Shown piece by piece: positions 19,005-27,296 of a stretch of DNA of 64,000 bases. The position numbers were made by a program, and so were the translations under genes. Under the pieces are notes generated by a model that was given only the letters and a program-made list of their open reading frames with translations, did no database searches and had not been told where the DNA came from. Within the stretch, counting starts at the first letter, position 1, and every line of letters begins with the position of its first letter. Source of the stretch: Gallintestinimicrobium propionicum. Its GTDB lineage: Bacteria; Bacillota; Clostridia; Lachnospirales; Lachnospiraceae. Location: positions 23,070 to 87,069 of the forward strand of contig NZ_JAOQJY010000016.1 of the NCBI RefSeq assembly GCF_025567525.1. Direction: 5' to 3'.

Positions 19005-19177
19005 GCGGAATGGGAAGATTTTCCTGGAGCAAACGGCACATTTAAAGTGATTCTCTGATTTTATCTTTTTTTAATCAGATTTTCACACAATCGACACAGT
19101 TTTGGACTACATTAGTATTTATCAATAGGAACGAACCTTCGCGAAAACGAACCGCTCGCTCGGAAAAGAGGACTACT

Positions 19178-19525
19178 ATGAGTGATCAGGGCAAAATTGA
19201 AAAAATCCACAAACTTGATACGAAGCATAAAACAGCTTCTATTATTAAACTGATGGAGGGTAAGCATTCCGATGCCGAAGTGATCTGCGCAGCACTGGAA
19301 GCGCTCGGCGACATTGCCGACGAGGATTCCCTCAATGAGATTACACATTATCTGGAACATGAAGATCCTGCGATCCGTACCAAGGCATGTTGTGTTGCTG
19401 CGAAATTGAATACGGATTATTTAAATACGCGTGTCCGTTATCAGATGTCCCAGGAAAAAGATCCTGAGGTCAAAAAAGCAATTCAGGAAGCTCTGGATCA
19501 TGCAGGACACATTGTTGAGCCTTAA
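19178..19525 (+). CDS. HEAT-repeat domain protein
   Basis: A small soluble 115-residue protein made of HEAT-like helical pairs: EVICAALEALGDIADEDS and PAIRTKACCVAAKL are recognisable repeat units, with conserved Asp and Arg/Lys turn residues. Such folds usually serve as protein-binding scaffolds; the partner is unknown. AGAGG lies seven bases before the ATG. It is a single-gene unit divergent from ileS and followed by a clear terminator. Confidence 0.8.
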   Translation: MSDQGKIEKIHKLDTKHKTASIIKLMEGKHSDAEVICAALEALGDIADEDSLNEITHYLEHEDPAIRTKACCVAAKLNTDYLNTRVRYQMSQEKDPEVKKAIQEALDHAGHIVEP

Positions 19526-19605
19526 CATTGGGCTTTTGAGACAGACATTCTCTTATATTCGGTGCAGATTGAACTATTTCAACCTCACACTACTTTCTCC
19601 TTTCA

Positions 19606-19638
19606 GGGCGTCGGAAAACCGGCGCCCTCTCCTTTTTT
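19606..19638 (+). terminator. Terminator after HEAT-repeat gene
   Basis: GGGCGTCGG at 19606-19614 pairs with CCGGCGCCC at 19619-19627 around an AAAA loop (one mismatch), followed by CTCCTTTTTT. Confidence 0.8.
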
Positions 19639-19807
19639 CCGGGAGCGTGAGCTGTTAGGTGGATTTCCGGAACCAACCTCACGGCGCAGCGCCGGGCAGA
19701 GAGGCAGGTTCTTCGCGAAAAGCATTCTCTGCAGACATTCGGCACCTTCAAGAATACCGCATTTCGAACAATTTACATTTTCCCCATTCCGATATACAAT
19801 GATGCCA

Positions 19808-20010
19808 GGGTCAAAAAGTCTAAGCCCACATGAGCTTGCTCATAGGTGGGTGAAAGACCTTTTGACCCGCCCCCGATAGGAGCATAAAAGTGGGATGATA
19901 ATCCCACGATATGCGACTATCGGGCAGGATTGTGGGAGTGCGCAGCACGGAACAATCCGCAGGCATCAAGGTCGGGGGCTTTTGACCCCGACATCATACA
20001 ATACTGTTCA
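19808..20010 (+). repeat. Family D hairpin-rich element upstream of ClC gene
   Basis: Four consecutive hairpins can be drawn. The first is at 19808-19867, with outer arms GGGTCAAAA / TTTTGACCC and inner CCCACATGAGC / GCTCATAGGTGGG. The second is at 19872-19924, CCCGATAG / CTATCGGG with inner TGGGAT / ATCCCA. The third is GGATTGT / AACAATCC, beginning near 19927. The fourth is GGTCGGGG / CCCCGAC, ending near 19992. The third and fourth correspond to the decayed copy at 6299. It ends about 50 bases before the ClC start codon, so it would form the 5' leader of that mRNA if co-transcribed. Confidence 0.65.
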
Positions 20011-20043
20011 GATAAACCACTACCACCCGAAAGGAGGTTCTTC

Positions 20044-21345
20044 ATGGAACCCATCTCCTCCCTGCAGGCCGAAGAAGCCCGCCTGCGCTCCAAGCTTGCA
20101 AACAATCCTTTTTTCTCCAGTGCAAGCAACCTCTTCCAGTTTCTTCGCTGGATGCTTATTTCAACCCTGACCGGACTCGTTGTCGGATCTGTCAGCACTA
20201 TATTTAATTTTGGGCTGAAATTCGCAGTCGATTTCAGACATGCCCATCTCTGGGTTGTGCTCTTTTTACCTGTTGCCGGACTTGCCATCGTATTTCTGTA
20301 TCGTTTTTTTCACTATGAAAATAATGCCGGCACAGACACTGTTATCAACAGCATCCATAAAGAAGCTCATATTCCGCTTCGCATGAGCTTTCTGATCTTT
20401 ATTTCCACCATCCTGACCGTTTTGTGCGGCGGCTCCGTCGGACGTGAGGGCGCTGCCATGCAGATTGGCGGCAGCATCGGGGAACAGATCGGGGAAAAGC
20501 TCCGTTTTAATGAAAAGGATAAAAAAATCATGCTCATGAGCGGTATTTCCGCTGCCTTCTCCGCCCTGTTCGGAACCCCTATGGCAGCTGCTTTTCTCGC
20601 AATGGAAATCGCCAGCATCGGTATCATGTACTATGCGGCGCTCGTTCCCTGCATCTGGGCTTCCCTGACTGCCTATATGCTTGCCAAAGCATTTCACGCT
20701 CCCTTTGAAAATCTTGCGATTTCATCGGATGTCACGTTAAACCTCGGCGGTTCCGCCCGCGTGATTTTGCTCGCCGTCCTGTGCGCGTTTGTCAGCATCC
20801 TGTTTTGCAAAACCATGCACGTCATCAAGGCCCTTTATGCCAGATTTTTTCCGAACCCGTTTGTTCGCGCATTTACAGGCGGTGTCATTATTATCCTGCT
20901 TTCGCTTCTTTTGCGCACCGACGACTACTTCGGTCCTGGCATGAATATCATCGAACGCGCCTTACACGGAGAAACTGCGGCATTTGCCTTTCTTTTGAAA
21001 ATTCTTTTCACCGCACTCACCATCGGTGCAGGCTTTAAAGGCGGCGAAATTGTACCCTCGTTCTTTACCGGTGCAACATTCGGCTGTCTGTTTGCCATTC
21101 TGACAGGTGCAAGTGCTCCGCTATGTGCCGCAATCGGCATGGTTTCTGTTTTCTGCGGCGTGACAAACTGCCCAATCACCGCGCTGTTGATCAGCTTCGA
21201 GCTGTTCGGCTTCGACCACGCTTATTACTACCTGATCGCAATCGCCGTCAGCTACATGCTTTCCGGATATTACAGCCTGTACCACGCACAGACGATCGTG
21301 TATTCGAAATTTGAAAACAGTTATGTAAACCGGCACGGAGAGTAA
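20044..21345 (+). CDS. ClC family chloride channel/transporter
   Basis: A 433-residue membrane protein of the voltage-gated chloride channel superfamily, which in bacteria mostly exchanges Cl- (or F-) for H+. About 10-12 helices are visible after a polar N terminus. The selectivity loop GGSVGREGAAMQIGG carries the gating glutamate, and later conserved parts include AAFSALFGTPMAAAFLAMEI and GAGFKGGEIVPSFFTGA. No fluoride riboswitch was seen upstream, so fluoride specificity is not supported. AAAGGAGG seven bases before ATG 20044 fixes the start; the in-frame upstream extension is repeat sequence. Confidence 0.92.
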   Translation: MEPISSLQAEEARLRSKLANNPFFSSASNLFQFLRWMLISTLTGLVVGSVSTIFNFGLKFAVDFRHAHLWVVLFLPVAGLAIVFLYRFFHYENNAGTDTVINSIHKEAHIPLRMSFLIFISTILTVLCGGSVGREGAAMQIGGSIGEQIGEKLRFNEKDKKIMLMSGISAAFSALFGTPMAAAFLAMEIASIGIMYYAALVPCIWASLTAYMLAKAFHAPFENLAISSDVTLNLGGSARVILLAVLCAFVSILFCKTMHVIKALYARFFPNPFVRAFTGGVIIILLSLLLRTDDYFGPGMNIIERALHGETAAFAFLLKILFTALTIGAGFKGGEIVPSFFTGATFGCLFAILTGASAPLCAAIGMVSVFCGVTNCPITALLISFELFGFDHAYYYLIAIAVSYMLSGYYSLYHAQTIVYSKFENSYVNRHGE

Positions 21346-21469
21346 GAAATGCAAATACGCTGTAAAGGGGATCTGTGTTTTATGTTTCTCCTTTGTATTA
21401 TTTTCACAAAATATAGATTCTTCGTTGCTTTCCCTCCGCTCATCCTCTACAATAAAATCAGGATTTCAT

Positions 21470-21504
21470 ACAATAGAATGCACGCTCTGCGAATATTCTA
21501 TCGT
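21470..21504 (+). repeat. Family A 35-nt palindromic repeat
   Basis: Begins ACAATAGAATGC and ends ATTCTATCGT; this copy has one mismatch in the stem. It lies in the leader of the Atg22-like MFS gene, 30 bases before its start. The same gene has another copy just after its stop. Confidence 0.8.
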
Positions 21505-21533
21505 CATGAATAAAATACAAAGGAGTATTTCAT

Positions 21534-22796
21534 ATGAAAGAAACAAAAGATTCCTCCCAACGGCTCAACAAAGCGGAAAAGAGCTGGATTCTCTATGATG
21601 TGGCTAATTCCGCTTTTATTATGATCGTTACTGCGACAATCCCCATCTATTTCCGCAGTCTGGCAGAGGGCTCCGGCATGAGCGGCACCTCCGCCACCTC
21701 CCTCTGGGGCAGCGCAACCAGCATTTCCATCCTGATCCTCGCCCTGCTTTCCCCCGTTCTCGGTGCAATTGCAGACTACGAAAATATGAAAAAGAAAATT
21801 TTCACGATCTTTTTCGTCATCGCCATCGCCGGAGGCTTCCTTTTCACATTCGCACCCGGGTGGCTGTCCTTTTTGATTTTCTTTATCATATCCAGGATCG
21901 GCTATGCCGCCTGCAACATTTTTTATGATGCTATGCTCATCGATGTTACGACAGATGAGCGGATGGACCGGGTTTCCACCTGCGGCTATGCATTCGGCTA
22001 TATCGGCAGCTGCATTCCCTTCGTTGCAGGACTGCTCCTGATCTTAAACTGCGATACCATCGGTCTTCCTATGGTTACGGCAACACGGATTTCCTTCGTC
22101 ATCACGATGGTATGGTGGATCATTATGTCGATTCCGCTGTACAAAAATGTGCACCAGCAATATTCCCTGCCTCATGAGCCCCATGTTTTTGCTGCTACCT
22201 TTAAACGCCTCGGTGCAACCTTTCAAAAGCTGGCAAAAGACAAGCGGATGCTGTTCTTTATCATAGGATATTTCTGCTATATCGACGGTGTTTACACAAT
22301 TATTTCCATGGCAACCACCTATGGCGGAGAAGTCGGCATCGATTCCAATGCTATGGTTCTCGCCCTGCTTTTAACCCAGTTTGTTGCCTTCCCCTGCTCC
22401 ATCTTGAGCGGAACACTTGCCAAGAAGTTCGGCTCCATGCGTATGATCAAGATTTTCATCGTCATGTACATGGCAATCTGCCTGTTCGGCTACGGACTTG
22501 ACACCGAGCTGGAATTCTGGATCCTGGCGGTTTCTGTCGGTATCTGTCAGGGCGGCATCCAGGCACTGTCCCGTTCCTACTACGGAAAAATCATCCCGAA
22601 GGACGAATCCAGCGAATACTTCGGCTTCTTTGACGTATTCGGCAAGTTTGCGGACTTCTTCGGCCCGCTGATCATTTCCTTCTGTGCATACTTTTTCCAC
22701 AACTCCAAATACGGCGTGCTGTCTCTGATCCTCCTCTTTGCGGCCGGACTGATCCTGATCACACTTTCTGAAAAACAACCGACTGCAGCTGAGTAA
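21534..22796 (+). CDS. MFS transporter of the UMF1/Atg22 type
   Basis: A 420-residue 12-helix permease. The N terminus with SWILYDVANSAFIMIVTATIPIYF (shown here only as SWILYDVANSAF) is the hallmark of the UMF1 group, related to yeast Atg22, a vacuolar amino-acid effluxer. Later parts such as LLSPVLGAIADYENMKKK (loop 2-3) and GICQGGIQALSRSYYGKIIP fit. Bacterial members are uncharacterised exporters; an amino-acid or small-metabolite role is only a guess. AAAGGAG precedes the ATG. The gene is flanked on both sides by family A palindromes and ends at a strong terminator. Confidence 0.9.
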   Translation: MKETKDSSQRLNKAEKSWILYDVANSAFIMIVTATIPIYFRSLAEGSGMSGTSATSLWGSATSISILILALLSPVLGAIADYENMKKKIFTIFFVIAIAGGFLFTFAPGWLSFLIFFIISRIGYAACNIFYDAMLIDVTTDERMDRVSTCGYAFGYIGSCIPFVAGLLLILNCDTIGLPMVTATRISFVITMVWWIIMSIPLYKNVHQQYSLPHEPHVFAATFKRLGATFQKLAKDKRMLFFIIGYFCYIDGVYTIISMATTYGGEVGIDSNAMVLALLLTQFVAFPCSILSGTLAKKFGSMRMIKIFIVMYMAICLFGYGLDTELEFWILAVSVGICQGGIQALSRSYYGKIIPKDESSEYFGFFDVFGKFADFFGPLIISFCAYFFHNSKYGVLSLILLFAAGLILITLSEKQPTAAE

Positions 22797-22805
22797 AGCA
22801 ACAAA

Positions 22806-22840
22806 ACAATAGAATGCACGCTCTGCGAGTATTCTATTGT
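22806..22840 (+). repeat. Family A 35-nt palindromic repeat
   Basis: Copy with arms ACAATAGAAT and ATTCTATTGT and loop GCACGCTCTGCGAGT, followed by CATGAA as in the other plus-strand copies. It lies between the MFS stop codon and its terminator. Confidence 0.85.
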
Positions 22841-22850
22841 CATGAATCAA

Positions 22851-22900
22851 CAGCCACCGGAACGGTCCCAAAAGACGTTCCGATGGCTGTAAATTTTTCT
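22851..22900 (+). terminator. Terminator after Atg22-like MFS gene
   Basis: CAGCCA-cc-GGAACG pairs with CGTTCC-ga-TGGCTG around an 11-base loop and is followed by TAAATTTTTCT. Confidence 0.85.
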
Positions 22901-22907
22901 CTATCCG

Positions 22908-22936
22908 TTGCCCTCAAACTGAGAGTATGTTAAAAT
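22908..22936 (+). promoter_or_regulatory. Candidate sigma-A promoter for pncB-degV
   Basis: TTGCCC (22908-22913) and TAAAAT (22931-22936) are 17 bases apart, about 230 bases upstream of the pncB start. This leaves a long leader that includes the family B element. Confidence 0.55.
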
Positions 22937-23065
22937 AATTCAGATCATTCACAATCACAAAACCGGGGCGGTCTGCTGTTTTGCCCGTTCCGCAGTAAAC
23001 CTGAGGGCAGCCGGAAAAGAGGCACAACACTTTTTTCACACCAGCTGCTCCGAAATGGAGAAAAG

Positions 23066-23157
23066 ATTGAAAAATAACATTTTTCAATCGCGAGCTTTGT
23101 GTCTGCGCGCCCTTGACACAAACTCGACATACGCAAAAAGCGTGCGCAGAAATGAGA
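23066..23157 (+). repeat. Family B element upstream of pncB
   Basis: About 90 nt beginning ATTGAAAAATAACATTTTTC and ending GTGCGCAGAAATGAG. Three hairpins are possible: ATTGAAAAAT / ATTTTTCAAT, TTTGTGTC / GACACAAA, and a GCGC-type stem around AAAAA. It ends eight bases before the pncB ATG and is on the coding strand. Two other copies lie at 31551 and 44640, both in the same orientation relative to their downstream gene. Confidence 0.85.
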
Positions 23158-23164
23158 GAAAAAC

Positions 23165-24622
23165 ATGGGAAAACAGAATCTTACCCTCATGACCGACCTA
23201 TATGAGCTGACTATGATGCAGGGATATTTTCGCAACAAGGATCGTAACGAAACCGTTATCTTTGACGCATTTTACCGCAATAATCCGATGGATTCCGGTT
23301 ATTCCATCTGTGCAGGCCTAGAGCAGGTAATCGATTATGTCAACAATCTACATTTTGAAGACGACGATATTGCTTATCTGCGCAGCCTTGGCATCTTCGG
23401 GGAAGATTTTCTGAAATATCTGCGTGACTTCCATTTTTCCGGTGATATTTACGCGATCCCGGAAGGCAGCATCATGTTTCCCAGAGAACCTATGATTAAG
23501 GTTATCGCGCCGATCATGGAAGCACAGCTTGTCGAAACCGCCATTTTAAATATCATCAACCATCAGAGCCTGATCGCGACAAAGACTTCCCGGGTCTGCT
23601 TCGCAGCCCGTGGAGACGGCATTATGGAATTCGGTCTGCGCCGCGCACAGGGTCCGGATGCCGGAACCCTCGGCGCAAGGGCTGCCATGATCGGCGGCTG
23701 TGTCGGCACGAGCAATGTTCTCGCAGGACAGCTTTTTGACGTTCCTGTCAAAGGCACACACGCCCACAGCTGGATCATGAGCTTTCCGGATGAGTACACT
23801 GCATTTAAAACCTATGCAGATATGTATCCTTCCGCCTGCATCCTGTTAGTCGATACCTACGACACCTTAAAATCCGGCGTTCCGAATGCGATCCGCGTGT
23901 TCACCGAGATGCGTGAGGCAGGTATTCCCCTCACCTTTTACGGCATCCGCTTAGACAGCGGCGACCTCGCCTATCTGTCCAAAAAAGCCCGGAAGATGCT
24001 CGATGAAGCCGGCTTTCCGGACGCTGTGATTTCTGCTTCCAACGATCTTGACGAATACCTGATCGACAGTTTGAAGGTACAGGGCTGTAAAATTACGTCC
24101 TGGGGCGTCGGCACTCATCTGATCACCAGCAAAGACTGGCCGTCCTTCGGCGGCGTTTATAAACTCGCTGCGATCCAGGATGCACAGAGCGGTGAATTTA
24201 TCCCCAAGATCAAGCTTTCTGAGAATTCCGAAAAAATCACGAACCCGGGCAACAAGAAAATATACCGGATTTATGAAAAAGATACCGGAAAGATCAAGGC
24301 CGACCTGATCTGCCTTGTCGACGAAACCTACGATGAAAACGAACCCCTTGTCCTCTTTGACCCCAATGAACCCTGGAAAAAGACGAAGCTGTTGCCCGGT
24401 ACTTATGAACTGCGTGAGCTGATGGTTCATGTCTTCGACCACGGTAAATGTATTTACCATTCTCCGAAGGTCATGGACATCCGCGATTACTGCCAGAAAG
24501 AACTGGAAACTCTCTGGGAAGAAACCCGCCGTCTGGTCAATCCCCACGGCGTTTATGTCGATCTTTCCCAGAAATTATATGATATGAAGATTAGCCTGCT
24601 CAACCAGATGAGTCAGGTATAA
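23165..24622 (+). CDS. pncB: Nicotinate phosphoribosyltransferase
   Basis: Converts nicotinate and phosphoribosyl pyrophosphate to nicotinate mononucleotide, the first step of NAD salvage. The 485-residue length and sequence (N-terminal LTDLYELTMMQGYF; ERG-like core KGTHAHSWIMSFPDEYTAF; GIRLDSGDLAYLSKKAR; the SNDLDEYLI segment) are typical of the Gram-positive type. The start codon follows a family B element directly, with an AGAGA-type weak ribosome binding site. A degV gene follows after 20 bases, probably in the same transcript. Confidence 0.95.
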   Translation: MGKQNLTLMTDLYELTMMQGYFRNKDRNETVIFDAFYRNNPMDSGYSICAGLEQVIDYVNNLHFEDDDIAYLRSLGIFGEDFLKYLRDFHFSGDIYAIPEGSIMFPREPMIKVIAPIMEAQLVETAILNIINHQSLIATKTSRVCFAARGDGIMEFGLRRAQGPDAGTLGARAAMIGGCVGTSNVLAGQLFDVPVKGTHAHSWIMSFPDEYTAFKTYADMYPSACILLVDTYDTLKSGVPNAIRVFTEMREAGIPLTFYGIRLDSGDLAYLSKKARKMLDEAGFPDAVISASNDLDEYLIDSLKVQGCKITSWGVGTHLITSKDWPSFGGVYKLAAIQDAQSGEFIPKIKLSENSEKITNPGNKKIYRIYEKDTGKIKADLICLVDETYDENEPLVLFDPNEPWKKTKLLPGTYELRELMVHVFDHGKCIYHSPKVMDIRDYCQKELETLWEETRRLVNPHGVYVDLSQKLYDMKISLLNQMSQV

Positions 24623-24642
24623 AAAAACCGATGGAGGAACCC

Positions 24643-25518
24643 ATGCTGAAAATTATTACAGATTCCGCCTCCGATATGCCTCAGTATATTGTAGAGCGTT
24701 TTAATCTGCACGTTATTCCGACCCCTGTTGTTATCGACGGGGTAGATTATTTAGACGGTGCGACCATCCACACGAAAGAATTTTATGAAATTCTGGATGA
24801 CGTCAGCCGCGATATCAAAACCTATCACATCAATCCCGCTATGTTTGAGGAAGCGTTCCGCCCCTATGCAGAACATAACGACAGCGTGATCTATCTATGC
24901 TTTTCCACCGGAATCGCAGGCACCTTTAATGCCGCTAACATCGCAAAGCAGAATATCCTTGAGGACTATCCGGATTTCGATCTGACCATCGTGGATTCCA
25001 AATCCGCTGCCATCGGTTTTGGTCTGATCGTATATAAGCTGCTGCTTTTACAGGAGGCCGGTGCAGACAAAGAAAAGCTGCTGCGCGCCGCAAATTTTTA
25101 TGTCAACCACATCCAGCATGTTTTTACTGTCAGCACACTCCGTTATCTGATCAAGGGCGGCCGCCTTTCCAAATGGAAGGGAACCGCAGGAGAGCTGCTG
25201 GATATGAAGCCTGTTCTGATCGTTGACAAGGACGGCAGCCTGCAGGTATTAAAAACCATCCGCGGCCGCAAAAAATCCCTAAAAGCCCTGATCGAATATG
25301 CACAGGAAAACATTGCAGACCCGTCCCGTCAGATCATGGGCATCTGCCACGGGGAAGATCCCGATTCCCTGCAGTATACCAAAGACCTTCTGCTGCAGGC
25401 TGTTTCTCCAAAGGAGCTGGTCGAATCCACCATCGGCTGTGCCATCGGTGCACACACCGGACGCGGCATCATCGGCATCGTGTTCTTCGATGCGATGGAT
25501 GACGAATTCGATGTGTGA
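24643..25518 (+). CDS. DegV family fatty-acid-binding protein
   Basis: A 291-residue DegV/EDD-fold protein. These proteins bind a fatty acid and act, as FakB, to present it to the kinase FakA for phosphorylation before incorporation in phospholipid. The N-terminal ITDSASDMP, the STGIAGTFNAANIA segment, and RYLIKGGRLSKWKG in the middle are family signatures. GGAGG lies directly ahead of ATG 24643 (an ATG at 24631 is within the ribosome binding site). It follows pncB closely. A second DegV paralogue is at 46595; no fakA is seen here. Confidence 0.93.
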   Translation: MLKIITDSASDMPQYIVERFNLHVIPTPVVIDGVDYLDGATIHTKEFYEILDDVSRDIKTYHINPAMFEEAFRPYAEHNDSVIYLCFSTGIAGTFNAANIAKQNILEDYPDFDLTIVDSKSAAIGFGLIVYKLLLLQEAGADKEKLLRAANFYVNHIQHVFTVSTLRYLIKGGRLSKWKGTAGELLDMKPVLIVDKDGSLQVLKTIRGRKKSLKALIEYAQENIADPSRQIMGICHGEDPDSLQYTKDLLLQAVSPKELVESTIGCAIGAHTGRGIIGIVFFDAMDDEFDV

Positions 25519-25619
25519 AGCCGCCAAGAACAGCTCTGCTGCAGCGCAATCCTGGTGCCATGCAGAACATTTCGGCATATGACAACCGTATCTATTGATA
25601 TGATTTGACAAAAAATTAT

Positions 25620-25691
25620 CCCCATATCCAAACCACTGTCTGAACAGGTATCCACATTTTGCGTGGCCTGTCAGCAGCGGCGGATATGGGG
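25620..25691. repeat. Family F 72-nt direct repeat, copy 1 (bidirectional terminator-like)
   Basis: Outer arms CCCCATATCC and GGATATGGGG enclose further pairings (ACAGG / CCTGT, CCAC / GTGG), so the whole unit can fold as one long hairpin. T-rich tracts follow on both strands, so it can terminate both degV and the convergent ATPase gene. It matches copy 2 at 71 of 72 positions. Confidence 0.9.
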
Positions 25692-25717
25692 AGTTTTATT
25701 CAAAACAACAAAGTTCT

Positions 25718-27064
25718 TTATTTGAAAATTTTTTGCATCTCCATGTATCGTTTTAACAGAAATGTACAAAAATATGGAAATGTAATGATATCATCGCTGA
25801 TCCCAATATTTCCAGTTGTAAATTTTATTCCATGTCTGATATCGGGATAAGTATCGCTTTTTATCAGTTGTGCCATCGATTTTGAACGATTGGTATTTGA
25901 TTTTACTTCTACCGGAATCAGTTCATTGGAGCTACGGATAAAAAAATCCTCTTCCAATGTAGAATTTTCTTTCGAGTAATAGTATAGCCCATATCCCTGC
26001 TTTATAAATGCTTCCGCTGCAAAATTTTCATAAAGTGCTCCTTTATAGACACCCAGATTTTTATTTGCCCTCAGATCTACCTGTGCCTCATCATCCAGAC
26101 TTGCTACCAGTAAGCCGGTATCCGAAATATATACTTTATATTTGTTTTCACAGACATTTCCTCTCAGAGGAAGTTCCGGAAATTGCAGACAATCGCATAA
26201 AGTGATCAAACCGGCATCTTTCAACCATTCTACACAGCCCATGTAATCTTTTGAACGGGCTCCTTTTACGATCCTGGAGTATTGGAACTTTTTATTTTCT
26301 TTCGCCAGCTGCGCCGGAATGGAGCGGTAAACGCTCAGAATTTTCGCTTTATCCAATCCTTCTGCATATTTTATAATATCGTTTTCGTAATCTGTCAAAA
26401 GCTGTCTCTGTAATTGCAGGGAACCTTCGAATGTTCCTTTTGCAATGTAATTGGAAACAATCGCAGGCATGCCACCCAAAATGCAATATTCCAGAAAAAG
26501 ATTTGAAAAAGTGTTTTGTTCCGATGCTGAAAATGGTGTGCCGGAAAGCATGTGCTCAAGCATATCGGATATAACCTGTTCCTGATATCCTTTTGCCCAT
26601 AGAAACTCTTCAAAATCCATAGAATACATCTGATAATCGGTTTTATAACCGACGCTGATGCTGGCAATTCGATGATATTGCACACCAAGCAGGGAGCCGG
26701 AACATATAACGTCATATTTGCCGTTTTCTTTGAAGAATTTGAGAGACGTAGCAATTTCCGGAAAGTCCTGGATTTCATCAAAAAAGAGTAAAGTTTCACC
26801 TGTATCGAAATGTTTGGAAGGATCGATTCTGCTGATCAGTTTCAAAATATTATCTGCCGAAAAGCCCTCGTCAATGATTGTTTTATAAGCCGGTTCTGTA
26901 ATAAAGTTTATTTCAACTAAATTTTTATAATTTTCTTTTGCAAACTTTCGAATCGTTTCGGTTTTTCCGACCTGCCTTGCTCCTTTTATAATTAAAGGAT
27001 ACCGATCAGGATTTTTCTTCCAGTTTCTTAAAAAAGTATCTGTTTTTCGAATCAAATAACTCAT
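25718..27064 (-). CDS. AAA ATPase with C-terminal DUF4143 domain
   Basis: A 448-residue P-loop ATPase of the AAA_14/DUF4143 group. Walker A is in IIKGARQVGKTET near residue 30 and Walker B in LLFFDEIQDFPE near 100. The C-terminal half (LPLRGNVCENKYKVYISDTGLL, then NFAAEAF and VEVKSN) is DUF4143, which ends in a PD-(D/E)XK-like fold with the E-x-K of PVEVKSN. These proteins are abundant and patchily distributed in gut anaerobes; no established function is known. GGAGG sits before the ATG. The gene stands alone, its upstream region has three iterons, and 72-nt direct repeats flank it, suggesting a mobile or inserted unit. Confidence 0.92.
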   Translation of the reverse strand: MSYLIRKTDTFLRNWKKNPDRYPLIIKGARQVGKTETIRKFAKENYKNLVEINFITEPAYKTIIDEGFSADNILKLISRIDPSKHFDTGETLLFFDEIQDFPEIATSLKFFKENGKYDVICSGSLLGVQYHRIASISVGYKTDYQMYSMDFEEFLWAKGYQEQVISDMLEHMLSGTPFSASEQNTFSNLFLEYCILGGMPAIVSNYIAKGTFEGSLQLQRQLLTDYENDIIKYAEGLDKAKILSVYRSIPAQLAKENKKFQYSRIVKGARSKDYMGCVEWLKDAGLITLCDCLQFPELPLRGNVCENKYKVYISDTGLLVASLDDEAQVDLRANKNLGVYKGALYENFAAEAFIKQGYGLYYYSKENSTLEEDFFIRSSNELIPVEVKSNTNRSKSMAQLIKSDTYPDIRHGIKFTTGNIGISDDIITFPYFCTFLLKRYMEMQKIFK

Positions 27065-27110
27065 AAGGTGTACCTCCGACCGTATCTTTATTTTATAGTA
27101 TACACCATTT

Positions 27111-27192
27111 TACACTTTTATGAGCGTATTTTTTTCTAAAAATACATTTTTATGAGCGAATTATAATGATAAGATTACATTTTTATGAGTGC
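27111..27192 (-). repeat. Three iterons upstream of the DUF4143 ATPase gene
   Basis: On the minus strand CGCTCATAAAAATGTA-type units occur at 27192-27176 (CACTCATAAAAATGTA), 27159-27143 (CGCTCATAAAAATGTA) and 27128-27111 (CGCTCATAAAAGTGTA). They are in the same orientation at 32-33 base spacing, about three helical turns. A -10-like TATACT follows just downstream near 27097-27102. They may be operators for self-regulation or recognition sites for the ATPase. Confidence 0.75.
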
Positions 27193-27197
27193 GAACT

Positions 27198-27269
27198 CCC
27201 CATATCCAAACCACTGTCTGAACAGGTATCCACATTTTGCGTGGCCTGTCAGCAGTGGCGGATATGGGG
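27198..27269. repeat. Family F 72-nt direct repeat, copy 2
   Basis: Same orientation as copy 1 with a single base difference (CAGTGG instead of CAGCGG). Lies just past the stop codon of the Gfo/Idh gene and can serve as its terminator; a GAGTTTTTAT tract follows on the other strand as well. Confidence 0.9.
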
Positions 27270-27296
27270 AGTTTTTATATTCTTTTATATTTTCGT

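Noticed and set aside
20000..20043. Possible fluoride riboswitch upstream of the ClC gene
   Set aside because: The conserved crcB-motif segments (GATGG-type and the CTGATG block) were not found; the upstream region is the family D hairpin element instead.
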